Shown here one piece after another: positions 41,695 through 49,836 of a DNA stretch of 64,000 nt. The notes under the pieces were generated by a model. It worked only from the letters and a program-made list of their open reading frames with translations. It did no database searches and was not told where the DNA came from. The DNA is from SG8-41 sp032123035. Its GTDB lineage: Bacteria; Pseudomonadota; Gammaproteobacteria; Burkholderiales; SG8-41. Both the position numbers and the translations under genes were made by a program. Each line of letters begins with the position of its first letter. Positions within the stretch are counted from its first letter, which is position 1. The stretch is taken from positions 1 through 64,000 of the forward strand of contig JAQBFV010000189.1 of the NCBI GenBank assembly GCA_032123035.1, written 5' to 3'.

Positions 41695-42162
41695 ATGCCC
41701 AAATATTGCCAGAATCTGCTCAATGCGCCGCCCGTTGCCGAGGGTTGGCTCAAGCTGTTCACGGCGCTGCGCCAGCAGGCTACGCTGCGCGGGGACTATC
41801 GCGAGCTTGCCATCTTGCGCCTTGCGATCATCAACGGGGCCGAGTACGAATATCGCGCGCACATCCCGTTCGCGCAGTGCGAGCGCGTGACTGAAACGCA
41901 GATCGACGCGCTCAAGGACTGGAGCGCATCGAACGCTTTCACGGACGCACAACGCGCGGCGCTGGCGTACACTGACGCCATGACGCGCGAAGTCCACGTT
42001 TTCGATGGCGTGTCCGATGCGCTCCGACTCCATTTCAATCAGCGCGAGCGGGTCGAGCTCAGCGCAACGATTGCCGGTTACAACTTCGTCTCCCGCTTCC
42101 TAGAGGTGCTCGGGGTCGATCCCGAGGCCGCGCACGCCCAAACCCGCCAGCGCCCCGCCTGA
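41695..42162 (+). CDS. Carboxymuconolactone decarboxylase (AhpD-like fold) family protein
   Basis: A 155-residue protein with the CMD fold: RGDYRELAILRLAIINGAEY then EYRAHIPFAQCERV, and FNQRERVELSATIAGYNFVSR. The CxxC peroxidase motif of AhpD is missing (a lone Cys and a His are present), so it is a non-AhpD member. The N-terminus is short compared with relatives that have 20-30 residues before this region; the open frame continues upstream through tRNA-Pro but offers no better start than ATG at 41695. Function unknown. Confidence 0.75.
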   Translation: MPKYCQNLLNAPPVAEGWLKLFTALRQQATLRGDYRELAILRLAIINGAEYEYRAHIPFAQCERVTETQIDALKDWSASNAFTDAQRAALAYTDAMTREVHVFDGVSDALRLHFNQRERVELSATIAGYNFVSRFLEVLGVDPEAAHAQTRQRPA

Positions 42163-42245
42163 TCGCTCCCCCGCGCAACTTTCGACCTCGACGCTTGAGC
42201 GCCATTGCGGCACACTAGGCCGTCGCACGTTGCGTGAGGTTTTGA

Positions 42246-42467
42246 TTGGCGAAAATCATTCTGGTGGTTCTCGGCCTGCTGCTTGCCTACTGGCTTCTGA
42301 GGGGTTACCGGCGGCACATCGAACGCGGTAATGCGCCCTCTGCGGGGACGACCGAGGACATGGTCCGCTGCGAACTCTGTGGTGTGCATCTGCCGCGCAG
42401 CGAGAGCGTGGTTGCGCGAGGCAAGCATTACTGCTCGGTCGAGCACCGCGAGCAACAGCCCGGATGA
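42246..42467 (+). CDS. PP0621 family small membrane-anchored zinc-ribbon protein
   Basis: A 73-residue protein with one N-terminal membrane helix (IILVVLGLLLAYWLLRGY) and a small cysteine domain: MVRCELCGVHLPRSES ... YCSVEHR, which would bind zinc. This fits the PP0621 family, commonly upstream of pilS. The start is TTG at 42246. It overlaps the pilS start by four bases, so the two are translationally coupled, hinting at a role with the type IV pilus sensor. Confidence 0.8.
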   Translation: MAKIILVVLGLLLAYWLLRGYRRHIERGNAPSAGTTEDMVRCELCGVHLPRSESVVARGKHYCSVEHREQQPG

Positions 42468-44089
42468 TGTCAATGAGCCGAGCCCGTATGGAGCAGGCGG
42501 AGCGCCGGGCGCCGGGGGCGGCAAGCAGCACCGGCGCACACCCAGCGCCGTACTGGCGCTCACTCTTCCTGTTCAACGTCTACCGCCTGGTCGTTGGGCT
42601 GCTGCTATTACTCGGGGTCGGGCTATGGGGCGAGAACATCATGTTCGGCTCACAGGACCGCACGCTCTTCCTGTTTGCCGACATCGCCTACATCGTGTTC
42701 AGCGTCGCGTGCTTCGTGACGATCGAGACGCGCCGGCACTTCAACCTGCAGCTCATGACGCAGGTGGTCGCCGACATCGTGTTCATCGCGCTTCTGATCG
42801 CCGCCAGCGGCGGAATTTCGAGCGGGCTGGGCCTGCTGCTGCTGACCACACTGGCCGGCGCAGGGCTTATCAGCCGGGGCCAGCTGACGCTGTTCTTCGC
42901 CGCGCTCGCCGGCATCGCAGTGTTGCTCGAACAAACGTACCAGGTGCTGGCCTACGACGCTCCGGTGGGGCAGTACGCGCAGGCCGGTCTTCTGTCCGCG
43001 GCCTATTTCGCCATCGCATGGCTTGCCCACGCGCTTGCCAAGCACACGCTGGCGAGCGAGGAGCTGGCGGCACGTCGCGAGGTCGACCTCGCGAATATGG
43101 AGCAGGTGAACGCGCTCGTCATCCGCGACATGCAGGACGGGGTGTTGGTAGTCGACGGGCGCGGCGTCATCCGGCAATCCAACACGCGCGCGGAGCAGCT
43201 GCTGGGACCGATCCGCCGCGATGCCGGGGAAGTGACGCTCGCCGGGTACGCCCCGGCACTGGGCGCTCGATTTGAACAATGGCGCAGCCAAAAGGGTGCG
43301 GACACGGCGGGTGTCAGGCCTTTCAGCAGCGCGGTCGGCGCGCGTTTCGTGCCGATCGGCAGGAGCCGCCAGATCGGAGCCGTCATCTTTCTCGAGGACC
43401 AGAGCCGGATCCAGTCGCAGGCACGCCAGTTGAAGCTCGCAGCGATGGGGCGGCTCACCGCCAACATCGCGCACGAGATTCGTAACCCCCTTGGGGCCAT
43501 CAGCCACGCCGCCGAACTCCTGCGCGAGGAGCCGACGATCGATGCGACCACCCAGCGCCTGATCACGATCATCAACGAGAACACGCGGCGCCTGGACGGC
43601 ATGGTGAACAACGTGCTGCGGCTGAGCCGCGGCGACCAGGCGCATCGCGAGCGCTTCAAGGTAGTGAATTTTCTCAAGACGTTCGTCGGGGAGTTCACGC
43701 AGATTGAGCGCATTGACCCCGAGATATTCTGGCTCGAGCTCACCGGAGACGCTGAGGTGCTGTTTGATCGCAGCCATCTGAACCAGGTCATGTGGAATCT
43801 GTGCCGCAACGCGTTGCGGCACAGCCGGCGGGAGCCGGAGAGCATCCGCATCCTCGTCGGCACGACGCACTCCGACACTGTTGTAAAATTGGACGTGGTC
43901 GATGATGGACCGAGCATCACTCCCGAAGTGCGTGCCCGTCTGTTCGAGCCTTTCTTTACGACCGCGGCCGCCGGAACCGGCCTCGGTCTGTATATTGCGC
44001 GAGAAGTGTGCGAGGCGAATGGCGCGACCCTGGACCACGTGGAGACGCCCTCGGGCACGCAGTTCAGTGTACTTTGTCGTGTGGCCTGA
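42464..44089 (+). CDS. pilS: Two-component sensor kinase PilS
   Basis: A 541-residue histidine kinase: about six N-terminal membrane helices (residues ~30-200), a PAS-like linker (MEQVNALVIRDMQDGVLVVD), the HisKA dimerisation domain with phospho-acceptor His in NIAHEIRNPLGAISHAAELL, and the ATPase domain (NLCRNALRH, DDGPSIT, GTGLGLYIARE). PilS senses pilin levels in the membrane and phosphorylates PilR. It is separated from pilR by 211 bases that are largely a GGTGAAT heptamer array, unlike the tight spacing usual for this pair. Confidence 0.93.
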   Translation: MMSMSRARMEQAERRAPGAASSTGAHPAPYWRSLFLFNVYRLVVGLLLLLGVGLWGENIMFGSQDRTLFLFADIAYIVFSVACFVTIETRRHFNLQLMTQVVADIVFIALLIAASGGISSGLGLLLLTTLAGAGLISRGQLTLFFAALAGIAVLLEQTYQVLAYDAPVGQYAQAGLLSAAYFAIAWLAHALAKHTLASEELAARREVDLANMEQVNALVIRDMQDGVLVVDGRGVIRQSNTRAEQLLGPIRRDAGEVTLAGYAPALGARFEQWRSQKGADTAGVRPFSSAVGARFVPIGRSRQIGAVIFLEDQSRIQSQARQLKLAAMGRLTANIAHEIRNPLGAISHAAELLREEPTIDATTQRLITIINENTRRLDGMVNNVLRLSRGDQAHRERFKVVNFLKTFVGEFTQIERIDPEIFWLELTGDAEVLFDRSHLNQVMWNLCRNALRHSRREPESIRILVGTTHSDTVVKLDVVDDGPSITPEVRARLFEPFFTTAAAGTGLGLYIAREVCEANGATLDHVETPSGTQFSVLCRVA

Positions 44090-44095
44090 CAAACC

Positions 44096-44200
44096 GGTGA
44101 ATGGTGAATGGTGAATGGTGAATGGTGAATGGTGAATGGTGAATGGTGAATGGAGAATGGTGAATGGTGAATGGAGAATGGTGAATGGTGAATGGTGAAT
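44096..44200. repeat. Heptamer array GGTGAAT x15 between pilS and pilR
   Basis: Fifteen consecutive 7-base units: thirteen GGTGAAT and two GGAGAAT (eighth-position group at 44152-44158 and 44173-44179). The array starts seven bases after the pilS stop. The number of units in such arrays can change by slippage. It is not translated. Confidence 0.97.
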
Positions 44201-44259
44201 GGTGCGTCGAAACAGCAGGGCTGCTTGAGAATGTCTTCGCGAGTTATGGGGTGCGAACC

Positions 44260-44287
44260 ACCACTCACCACTCACGAATCACGACTC
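44260..44287. repeat. Heptamer repeat ACCACTC/ACGAATC/ACGACTC x4
   Basis: Units ACCACTC, ACCACTC, ACGAATC and ACGACTC lie in tandem and end 13 bases before the pilR ATG. They are degenerate complements of the GGTGAAT type, so with the large array upstream they could pair loosely in the pilS-pilR transcript. Confidence 0.8.
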
Positions 44288-44300
44288 ACGGCTTCTTGAG

Positions 44301-45689
44301 ATGAGCGCAAACAGCCAAGTACTCGTCATCGACGACGAGGCCGACATCCGCGAGCTTCTGAGCCTCACGCTCGCGCGCATGGGGCTTGAGGCGCATTGCG
44401 CCGCGAATACGACAGAGGCGTACGAGTTGCTTGTAAAGAACACGTACAACCTCTGCCTGACCGACATGCGGCTGGCCGACGGCGACGGACTCGCCGTCGT
44501 CGAATACGTCAGCAAGAATCATCCCGACCTGCCCGTTGCGGTCATTACCGCGCACGGCAGCACGGAGAACGCGGTTGCGGCCCTGAAGGCGGGTGCGTTC
44601 GATTACCTCGCGAAACCGGTATCCCTCAATCAGCTCCGCGCTCTCGTGCGCTCGGCATTGAAACTGCCCGCGCCGGGCGGGGACCAATCGCAAGAAGACG
44701 AGGCCCCGGCCCAGGGGCTGCTGATCGGCGAATCCGCGCAGATGCGGGCGACGCGCGCGATGATCGAGCGGTTGGCGCGCACGCAAGCGCCGATTCACGT
44801 CACGGGCGAATCGGGCAGCGGCAAAGAGCTCGCCGCGCGGCTGATTCACACCAAAGGCCCGCGTAACGACGGGCCGTTTGTGGCGGTCAATTGCGGCGCA
44901 ATACCGGAGAACCTGATGGAAAGCGAGTTCTTCGGTTACCGGAAAGGCGCTTTCACGGGCGCCACTGCTGACCGCGACGGCTTCTTCCAGGCCGCGAGTG
45001 GCGGCACGCTTTTCCTCGACGAGGTCGCCGACCTGCCGTTGCCCATGCAGGTGAAGCTCCTGCGGGCAATTCAGGAAAAAAAGGTCCGCAAGGTTGGCGC
45101 CACCGGCGAGGAAGCCGTGGATGTGCGCCTGATCAGCGCCACGCACCGCAATCTTGGCGATGAGGTGAAAAGCAGTAATTTCCGGCAGGATCTCTATTAC
45201 CGTCTCAACGTGATCGAATTGCGGATGCCGTCGCTGCGGGAGATGCACGCGGACATACCGCTGCTCGCGGAGACGTTCTTCGCACGCCATGCCAGCGCTG
45301 GAAGCGGCCCGGTCCCGCGCCTCTCGGAGGAAGCGCTGAACCGGCTGCAGCACTATGATTTTCCCGGCAACGTACGCGAGCTGGAGAACGTGCTCGAGCG
45401 CGCGTTAGCCCTTGCCGCCGAACAGGAGATTCAGCCCGAGGACTTGCAGCTCGGGCCGGTGCGCGCATCGGTAGCCACGGTTGTCGACGAAGAGGAGCCG
45501 GTCGCTGCCGCGGGCTTGCCGCTCCAGGAGCGGCTGGACTCGGTCGAGCGACAGGCGATACTCGACGCGCTTGCGCAGACGCGCTACAACCGCACCGCGG
45601 CGGCCAAAGTGCTCGGCATCACCTTCAGGGCGCTGCGCTATCGGATGGAGCGGCTCGGGATCACGGATGAGCTCGACTCGAAGGACTGA
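44301..45689 (+). CDS. pilR: Sigma-54-dependent response regulator PilR
   Basis: A 462-residue NtrC-type activator: receiver domain (phospho-Asp in LCLTDMRLADGDG, Lys in YLAKPVS), AAA+ domain with Walker A GESGSGKE, the sigma-54-contacting loop GAFTGAT, Walker B GGTLFLDEVADL, and a C-terminal Fis-type helix-turn-helix (YNRTAAAKVLGITFRALRYR). PilR activates pilA from sigma-54 promoters; the pilin gene at 100-537 has one. Its ribosome site is weak (TTGAG), directly after a repeat. Confidence 0.94.
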   Translation: MSANSQVLVIDDEADIRELLSLTLARMGLEAHCAANTTEAYELLVKNTYNLCLTDMRLADGDGLAVVEYVSKNHPDLPVAVITAHGSTENAVAALKAGAFDYLAKPVSLNQLRALVRSALKLPAPGGDQSQEDEAPAQGLLIGESAQMRATRAMIERLARTQAPIHVTGESGSGKELAARLIHTKGPRNDGPFVAVNCGAIPENLMESEFFGYRKGAFTGATADRDGFFQAASGGTLFLDEVADLPLPMQVKLLRAIQEKKVRKVGATGEEAVDVRLISATHRNLGDEVKSSNFRQDLYYRLNVIELRMPSLREMHADIPLLAETFFARHASAGSGPVPRLSEEALNRLQHYDFPGNVRELENVLERALALAAEQEIQPEDLQLGPVRASVATVVDEEEPVAAAGLPLQERLDSVERQAILDALAQTRYNRTAAAKVLGITFRALRYRMERLGITDELDSKD

Positions 45690-45764
45690 AGCGCCGTAAG
45701 CGGCAAGCTAAACACGGCCTGCGCTCGTGGCCCGGCCAGAAACTCACTGCGGTACTGTCGAGGC

Positions 45765-46430
45765 GTGAGACTGAAACTCACTGACGAAGGGATCCTCGAA
45801 GGGGTGCGCCACGTCGCGTCGCCCAACTGCGACGAGCGCCCTGCTGCCTGCCGCGTTGAGCTTATCGTCATCCATTACATCAGCCTGCCGCCGGGTGAGT
45901 TCGGCGGGCGGGCCATCGAGGAATTTTTTACCAACCGGCTCGACCCCGGGGCGCACCCGTTCTTTGCGACGATCGCGGGTTTGAAGGCATCTGCGCATTT
46001 TCTGGTGCGCCGCGACGGTGCGGTCATCCAGTTCGTGCCGTGCGCGAAGCGCGCGTGGCACGCGGGAGAGTCGAGTTGGAAGAGGAGATCGCGATGCAAC
46101 GATTTCTCGATCGGCATAGAGGTCGAGGGCGATGAAGAGGTGCCGTTCACGGCGGCCCAATACCGGCGCCTCGCGACACTCACGCGGGCGTTGACGGCGC
46201 GCTATCCGATTGCGGAGATCGTCGGGCATAGTGATATCGCGCCGTCGCGCAAGACCGATCCCGGCCCGCAGTTTGACTGGGCACGCTACCGGGCGATGGT
46301 GGGGATGAACCGCCGCGGTGCCAACGAAGAAGCCGGAATGACCGTGCGGGAGCGCAACGCGCGCGCGGGAAAAACAAGCGCTCTCGCTGCTCGGCCACGG
46401 CGACGCCGGAAAACACCCAAGCGCACCTGA
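45765..46430 (+). CDS. ampD: 1,6-anhydro-N-acetylmuramyl-L-alanine amidase AmpD
   Basis: A cytoplasmic zinc amidase that splits the peptide from anhydro-muropeptides during cell-wall recycling, and thereby controls AmpC-type responses in some bacteria. Zinc and catalytic residues are seen in ELIVIHYISLPPGEFGG, KASAHFLVRRDG and GHSDIAPSRKTDPGPQFDW. The start is GTG at 45765. The protein is 221 residues, 30-40 longer than E. coli AmpD, because of a basic Arg/Lys-rich tail after FDWARYRAMV. An intrinsic terminator follows. The two SLT transglycosylases in this window would supply its substrates. Confidence 0.92.
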   Translation: MRLKLTDEGILEGVRHVASPNCDERPAACRVELIVIHYISLPPGEFGGRAIEEFFTNRLDPGAHPFFATIAGLKASAHFLVRRDGAVIQFVPCAKRAWHAGESSWKRRSRCNDFSIGIEVEGDEEVPFTAAQYRRLATLTRALTARYPIAEIVGHSDIAPSRKTDPGPQFDWARYRAMVGMNRRGANEEAGMTVRERNARAGKTSALAARPRRRRKTPKRT

Positions 46431-46474
46431 GGTACAGCGGCTCGATGAGTCCTGCGGTCGGGCAGGCGGCCACG

Positions 46475-46500
46475 ACGGGCACCAGAAGGTGCCCGTTTTT
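46475..46500 (+). terminator. Intrinsic terminator after ampD
   Basis: ACGGGCACC and GGTGCCCGT form a 9-bp stem with loop AGAA, followed by TTTTTCTT. Confidence 0.92.
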
Positions 46501-46560
46501 CTTGTGCCGTCGCCACGAAACAGCGCATTCGACCCCCCAAACCCACCGCGGGCCTCAGTC

Positions 46561-46576
46561 TGTGACAAATGTCACA
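46561..46576. promoter_or_regulatory. CRP-type palindrome TGTGA-N6-TCACA
   Basis: TGTGACAAATGTCACA fits the CRP consensus with both half-sites perfect and the correct 6-base spacing. It lies 265 bases before nrdA, too far for a simple nrdA activator unless a distal promoter exists. A CRP/FNR-family or other dimeric regulator could bind. Confidence 0.6.
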
Positions 46577-46591
46577 TGCGAACTTAGGGCG

Positions 46592-46610
46592 CTGCTCATT
46601 TTTTGAGCAG
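46592..46610. other. Hairpin CTGCTCA-T5-TGAGCAG
   Basis: A 7-bp stem with a five-T loop in the nrdA upstream region. There is no T run after it, so it is not a clear terminator. Confidence 0.6.
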
Positions 46611-46707
46611 AGAAACTCCTTGTTTTCCGTAGGTTGCCAAGAGGTTTTCCCAATTTAGACGAACAGTTAACCGCATCTTCAAAAATCTGTTGCGTTCACC
46701 AACCCAC

Positions 46708-46755
46708 AACACTAGAATTTGTTTAAAACGGCCAACGAACCACAAGATATTGTGG
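46708..46755 (+). promoter_or_regulatory. Pair of NrdR boxes upstream of nrdA
   Basis: CCACAAGATATTGTGG (46740-46755) closely matches the NrdR box ACACAATATATTGTGT. A weaker partner AACACTAGAATTTGTT lies at 46708-46723. Their centres are 32 bases apart, the three-turn spacing typical of paired NrdR sites. NrdR is an ATP/dATP-sensing repressor of ribonucleotide reductase genes, so nrdAB should be under its control. Confidence 0.8.
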
Positions 46756-46840
46756 TCGCTCGCTGGTTAAGCGGCGGGTTTTGAGGGGAGGGGGTCTCCC
46801 CTTGAGTGAGAAAATACTTTTAACTCAAGGAGTTGAATCT

Positions 46841-49696
46841 ATGCAGGTCGGCACCGAGACGGCTCGCGTCGCACCCGACACCAATCTGGCCCTTGCCGAC
46901 ACTCCCGCCAGTAATGAGGAGCGCTTCGCGCAACACAAGGTGATTCGCCGGAACGGCGCGGTCGTCGGATTCGAGCCCTCGAAAATTGCGATCGCGATGA
47001 CCAAGGCGTTCATCGCCGTGAATGGGGGCACTGGCGCAGCCTCGGCGCGCGTGCGCGAGCAGGTGACGACGCTCACCGAGATCGTCGTAAGCGCGCTGAT
47101 GCGCCGCCATCCCACGGGCGGAACATTCCACATCGAGGAAATCCAGGATCAGGTCGAGCTCGCGCTTATGCGCGGGGGCGAGCACAACGCGGCGCGCGCC
47201 TACGTGCTCTATCGCGAGGAGCGTGCTCAGGAGCGAGCGAAGGAGCGCCGGGCACAGGACGAAAAGCGCGGCCATTCGACCATCACGGTCAAGGACGGCG
47301 AGGTCGAGAAACCGCTCGACCTCGTAGCGATCACGGCACTGGTGCGCGATGCGTGCGATGGCCTCGGGCGCGAAGTTGGCCCCGAGCCGATCATGCAGGC
47401 GATGCAGCGCGATCTCTACGACGGCGTGCCGATGGCGGAGGTCCGCAAATCGCTGATTCTCGCCGCGCGCGCGCTAATCGAGCAGGATCCGGGCTACAGC
47501 TACGTCACTGCGCGCCTGCTGCTGCACACGTTGCGGCTCGAGACACTGGGCGAGGAGGTGACGCAGGCGAAAATGCACCTGCGCTACACCGACTATTTGC
47601 CGCGCTTTGTACAGGCCGGAATCGAGGCCGAACTCCTCGACGAGCGCCTCGCGAATTACGACCTGAAGTGCCTCGGCGCCGCGCTCGACGCGAACCGGGA
47701 CCTGAAGTTTACCTACCTTGGCCTGCAGATCCTGTACGACCGCTACTTTCTCCACGTGCAGGGCCGTCGCATCGAGCTGCCGCAGGTCTTCTTCATGCGC
47801 GTGGCGATGGGGCTTGCGCTGAACGAGCCCGAGGACCAGCGCGAAGCGCGCGCGATCGAGTTCTACAACGTGCTCTCGAGCTTCGACTTCATGAGCTCGA
47901 CGCCGACGCTGTTCAACTCGGGAACGCGGCGCTCGCAGCTCGCGAGCTGTTACCTCACCACGGTCTCGGACGACCTCGACGGCATCTACGAGGCGATCAA
48001 GGAAAATGCGCTGCTGCAGAAATTCGCGGGCGGCCTTGGCAACGACTGGACACCCGTGCGTGCGCTCGGGGCGCACATCAAGGGCACCAATGGCAAGAGC
48101 CAGGGCGTCGTGCCGTTCCTGAAGGTGGTCAATGACACCGCGGTTGCCGTCAACCAGGGCGGCAAGCGCAAGGGCGCAGTGTGCTCTTACCTCGAGACCT
48201 GGCACCTCGATATCGAAGAGTTCCTCGAGCTGCGAAAGAACACCGGTGATGACCGGCGCCGCACGCACGATATGAACACCGCCAGCTGGGTGCCGGACCT
48301 GTTTATGAAGCGGATCATGGAAAACGGAGACTGGACCCTGTTCTCTCCGTCCGATGTGCCCGATCTGCACGAAAAGTACGGCAAGGCCTTCGAGCGCGCC
48401 TATATCGAATACGAGCGCCGCGCCGCGACGGGCGAGCTGAAGCTGTACAAGAAGATTCCCGCGACCCAGCTGTGGCGCAAGATGCTGTCGATGCTGTTCG
48501 AGACCGGGCATCCGTGGATCACATTCAAGGATCCCTGCAATATCCGCAGCCCGCAGCAGCACGTGGGCGTGGTGCATAGCTCCAATCTCTGTACGGAGAT
48601 CACGCTCAATACCGGCCCCGACGAGATCGCCGTCTGCAATCTGGGATCGGTCAACATGCCTGCGCACCTCGATTCCTTGACCGGGCGCATGGACATGGAA
48701 AAGCTCAAGCGCACCGTGAGCACCGGGATGCGCATGCTCGACAACGTGATCGACCTCAATTTCTACTCGGTCAACAAGGCGCGCAACTCCAACTTCAAGC
48801 ACCGTCCCGTGGGGCTCGGGATCATGGGCTTCCAGGACTGCCTGCACGGGCTGCGAATCCCGTACGGCTCGCAGGCGGCGGTGGAGTTTGCCGACCGCTC
48901 GATGGAGGCGATCGCTTACTGCGCCTTTTCGGCCTCGACCGATCTCGCCGAGGAGCGCGGCACGTTCTCAACTTTCAAGAACTCGCTATGGGACCGCGGG
49001 ATATTGCCGGCGGACACGTTGCGGTTGCTCGCGGAGGAGCGCGGCGGCTTCGTCGAATGCGACCTGTCCATGACACTCGACTGGGACCGCTTGCGCAAGC
49101 GCGTGCAGCAGGTCGGCATGCGTAACTCGAACTGCATCGCGATTGCGCCGACCGCGACCATCGCGAATATTACGGGTCTCTCGCAGTCGATCGAGCCGAC
49201 TTATCAGAACGTTTACGTCAAATCGAATCTGTCGGGCGAGTTCACGGTGGTGAACGACTTCCTGGTGCGGGATTTGAAGGAGCTCAATCTCTGGGATGAG
49301 GTGATGATCGCGGACCTCAAATATTTCGACGGCTCGCTTGCCAAGATCGACCGCATCCCGCCCGACGTTCGCAGCCTCTACGCGACCTCCTTTGAAGTCG
49401 ATCCAAAGTGGCTGGTCGAGTGTGCTGCGCGCCGGCAGAAATGGATCGACCAGTCGCAATCACTCAACATCTACATGGCGGGCGTCTCGGGCAATAAGCT
49501 CGACGAGGTCTACAAGCTCGCCTGGGTGCGCGGACTCAAGACCACCTATTACCTGAGGACGCTTGGCGCGACGTCTGCGGAGAAGTCCACGGTCACCACC
49601 GGGCAGTTGAACGCCGTGGCAGCGGACGGCGGGCTGCCGGCGACGAACGCAACGTTCTGCTCGATCGACGATCCTGAATGCGAGTCCTGCCAATAA
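46841..49696 (+). CDS. nrdA: Ribonucleotide reductase class Ia, alpha subunit
   Basis: About 951 residues, longer than E. coli NrdA (761) because of two N-terminal ATP-cone regions: HKVIRRNGAVVGFEPSKIAI and STITVKDGEVEKPLDLVAIT. ATP-cones sense dATP for overall activity control. Catalytic features: SSNLCTEITL, GSVNMPAHL (active-site Cys in NLCTEI and near NLGSVN), and the C-terminal CxxC in DDPECESC that is re-reduced by thioredoxin. AAGGAG before the ATG at 46841 decides the start; the longer frame from 46781 lacks this. Under probable NrdR control with nrdB downstream. Confidence 0.93.
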   Translation: MQVGTETARVAPDTNLALADTPASNEERFAQHKVIRRNGAVVGFEPSKIAIAMTKAFIAVNGGTGAASARVREQVTTLTEIVVSALMRRHPTGGTFHIEEIQDQVELALMRGGEHNAARAYVLYREERAQERAKERRAQDEKRGHSTITVKDGEVEKPLDLVAITALVRDACDGLGREVGPEPIMQAMQRDLYDGVPMAEVRKSLILAARALIEQDPGYSYVTARLLLHTLRLETLGEEVTQAKMHLRYTDYLPRFVQAGIEAELLDERLANYDLKCLGAALDANRDLKFTYLGLQILYDRYFLHVQGRRIELPQVFFMRVAMGLALNEPEDQREARAIEFYNVLSSFDFMSSTPTLFNSGTRRSQLASCYLTTVSDDLDGIYEAIKENALLQKFAGGLGNDWTPVRALGAHIKGTNGKSQGVVPFLKVVNDTAVAVNQGGKRKGAVCSYLETWHLDIEEFLELRKNTGDDRRRTHDMNTASWVPDLFMKRIMENGDWTLFSPSDVPDLHEKYGKAFERAYIEYERRAATGELKLYKKIPATQLWRKMLSMLFETGHPWITFKDPCNIRSPQQHVGVVHSSNLCTEITLNTGPDEIAVCNLGSVNMPAHLDSLTGRMDMEKLKRTVSTGMRMLDNVIDLNFYSVNKARNSNFKHRPVGLGIMGFQDCLHGLRIPYGSQAAVEFADRSMEAIAYCAFSASTDLAEERGTFSTFKNSLWDRGILPADTLRLLAEERGGFVECDLSMTLDWDRLRKRVQQVGMRNSNCIAIAPTATIANITGLSQSIEPTYQNVYVKSNLSGEFTVVNDFLVRDLKELNLWDEVMIADLKYFDGSLAKIDRIPPDVRSLYATSFEVDPKWLVECAARRQKWIDQSQSLNIYMAGVSGNKLDEVYKLAWVRGLKTTYYLRTLGATSAEKSTVTTGQLNAVAADGGLPATNATFCSIDDPECESCQ

Positions 49697-49713
49697 GGAG
49701 ATAGCTCACTCAC

Positions 49714-49797
49714 GAATCAGGGGTTTCTGAGGAATGATTCATCGGCACCCATAGCCGCATTACCCATGACAACCATAAAAATGCGGTGGCAGTGCCG
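49714..49797. other. Nested hairpins between nrdA and nrdB
   Basis: GAATCA (49714-49719) pairs with TGATTC (49735-49740). Next, CGGCAC (49743-49748) pairs with GTGCCG (49792-49797), enclosing CCGCAT (49755-49760) pairing with ATGCGG (49781-49786). Two stacked stems thus occupy most of the 140-base spacer, ahead of AAGGAG and the nrdB ATG. Confidence 0.65.
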
Positions 49798-49836
49798 AAA
49801 AGTGTCCACCCAAAACACCCATAAAGGAGACTGAAG

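Larger units (their letters stand above)
46431..46840. other. Regulatory region between ampD and nrdA
   Basis: A gene-free stretch of 410 bases. In order it holds the ampD terminator (46475-46500), a CRP/FNR-like palindrome (46561-46576), a small hairpin (46592-46610), and a pair of NrdR boxes (46708-46755) before the nrdA ribosome site. Confidence 0.85.

Noticed and set aside
44096..44200. The GGTGAAT array as a CRISPR array
   Set aside because: Units are 7 bases and contiguous, with no spacers, and no cas genes exist in the window.
42650..44275. A 541-residue minus-strand open frame through pilS and the heptamer array
   Set aside because: Antisense shadow of pilS; its start is a run of repeat-derived codons (SPFTIHH repeats) and it has no domain.
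46561..46576. The TGTGA palindrome as a terminator
   Set aside because: The stem is only six base pairs with no T run, and the spacing is exactly that of a dimeric regulator site.
46781..46840. Upstream start for nrdA
   Set aside because: The AAGGAG site directly before 46841 and the homologous N-terminus favour the internal ATG.
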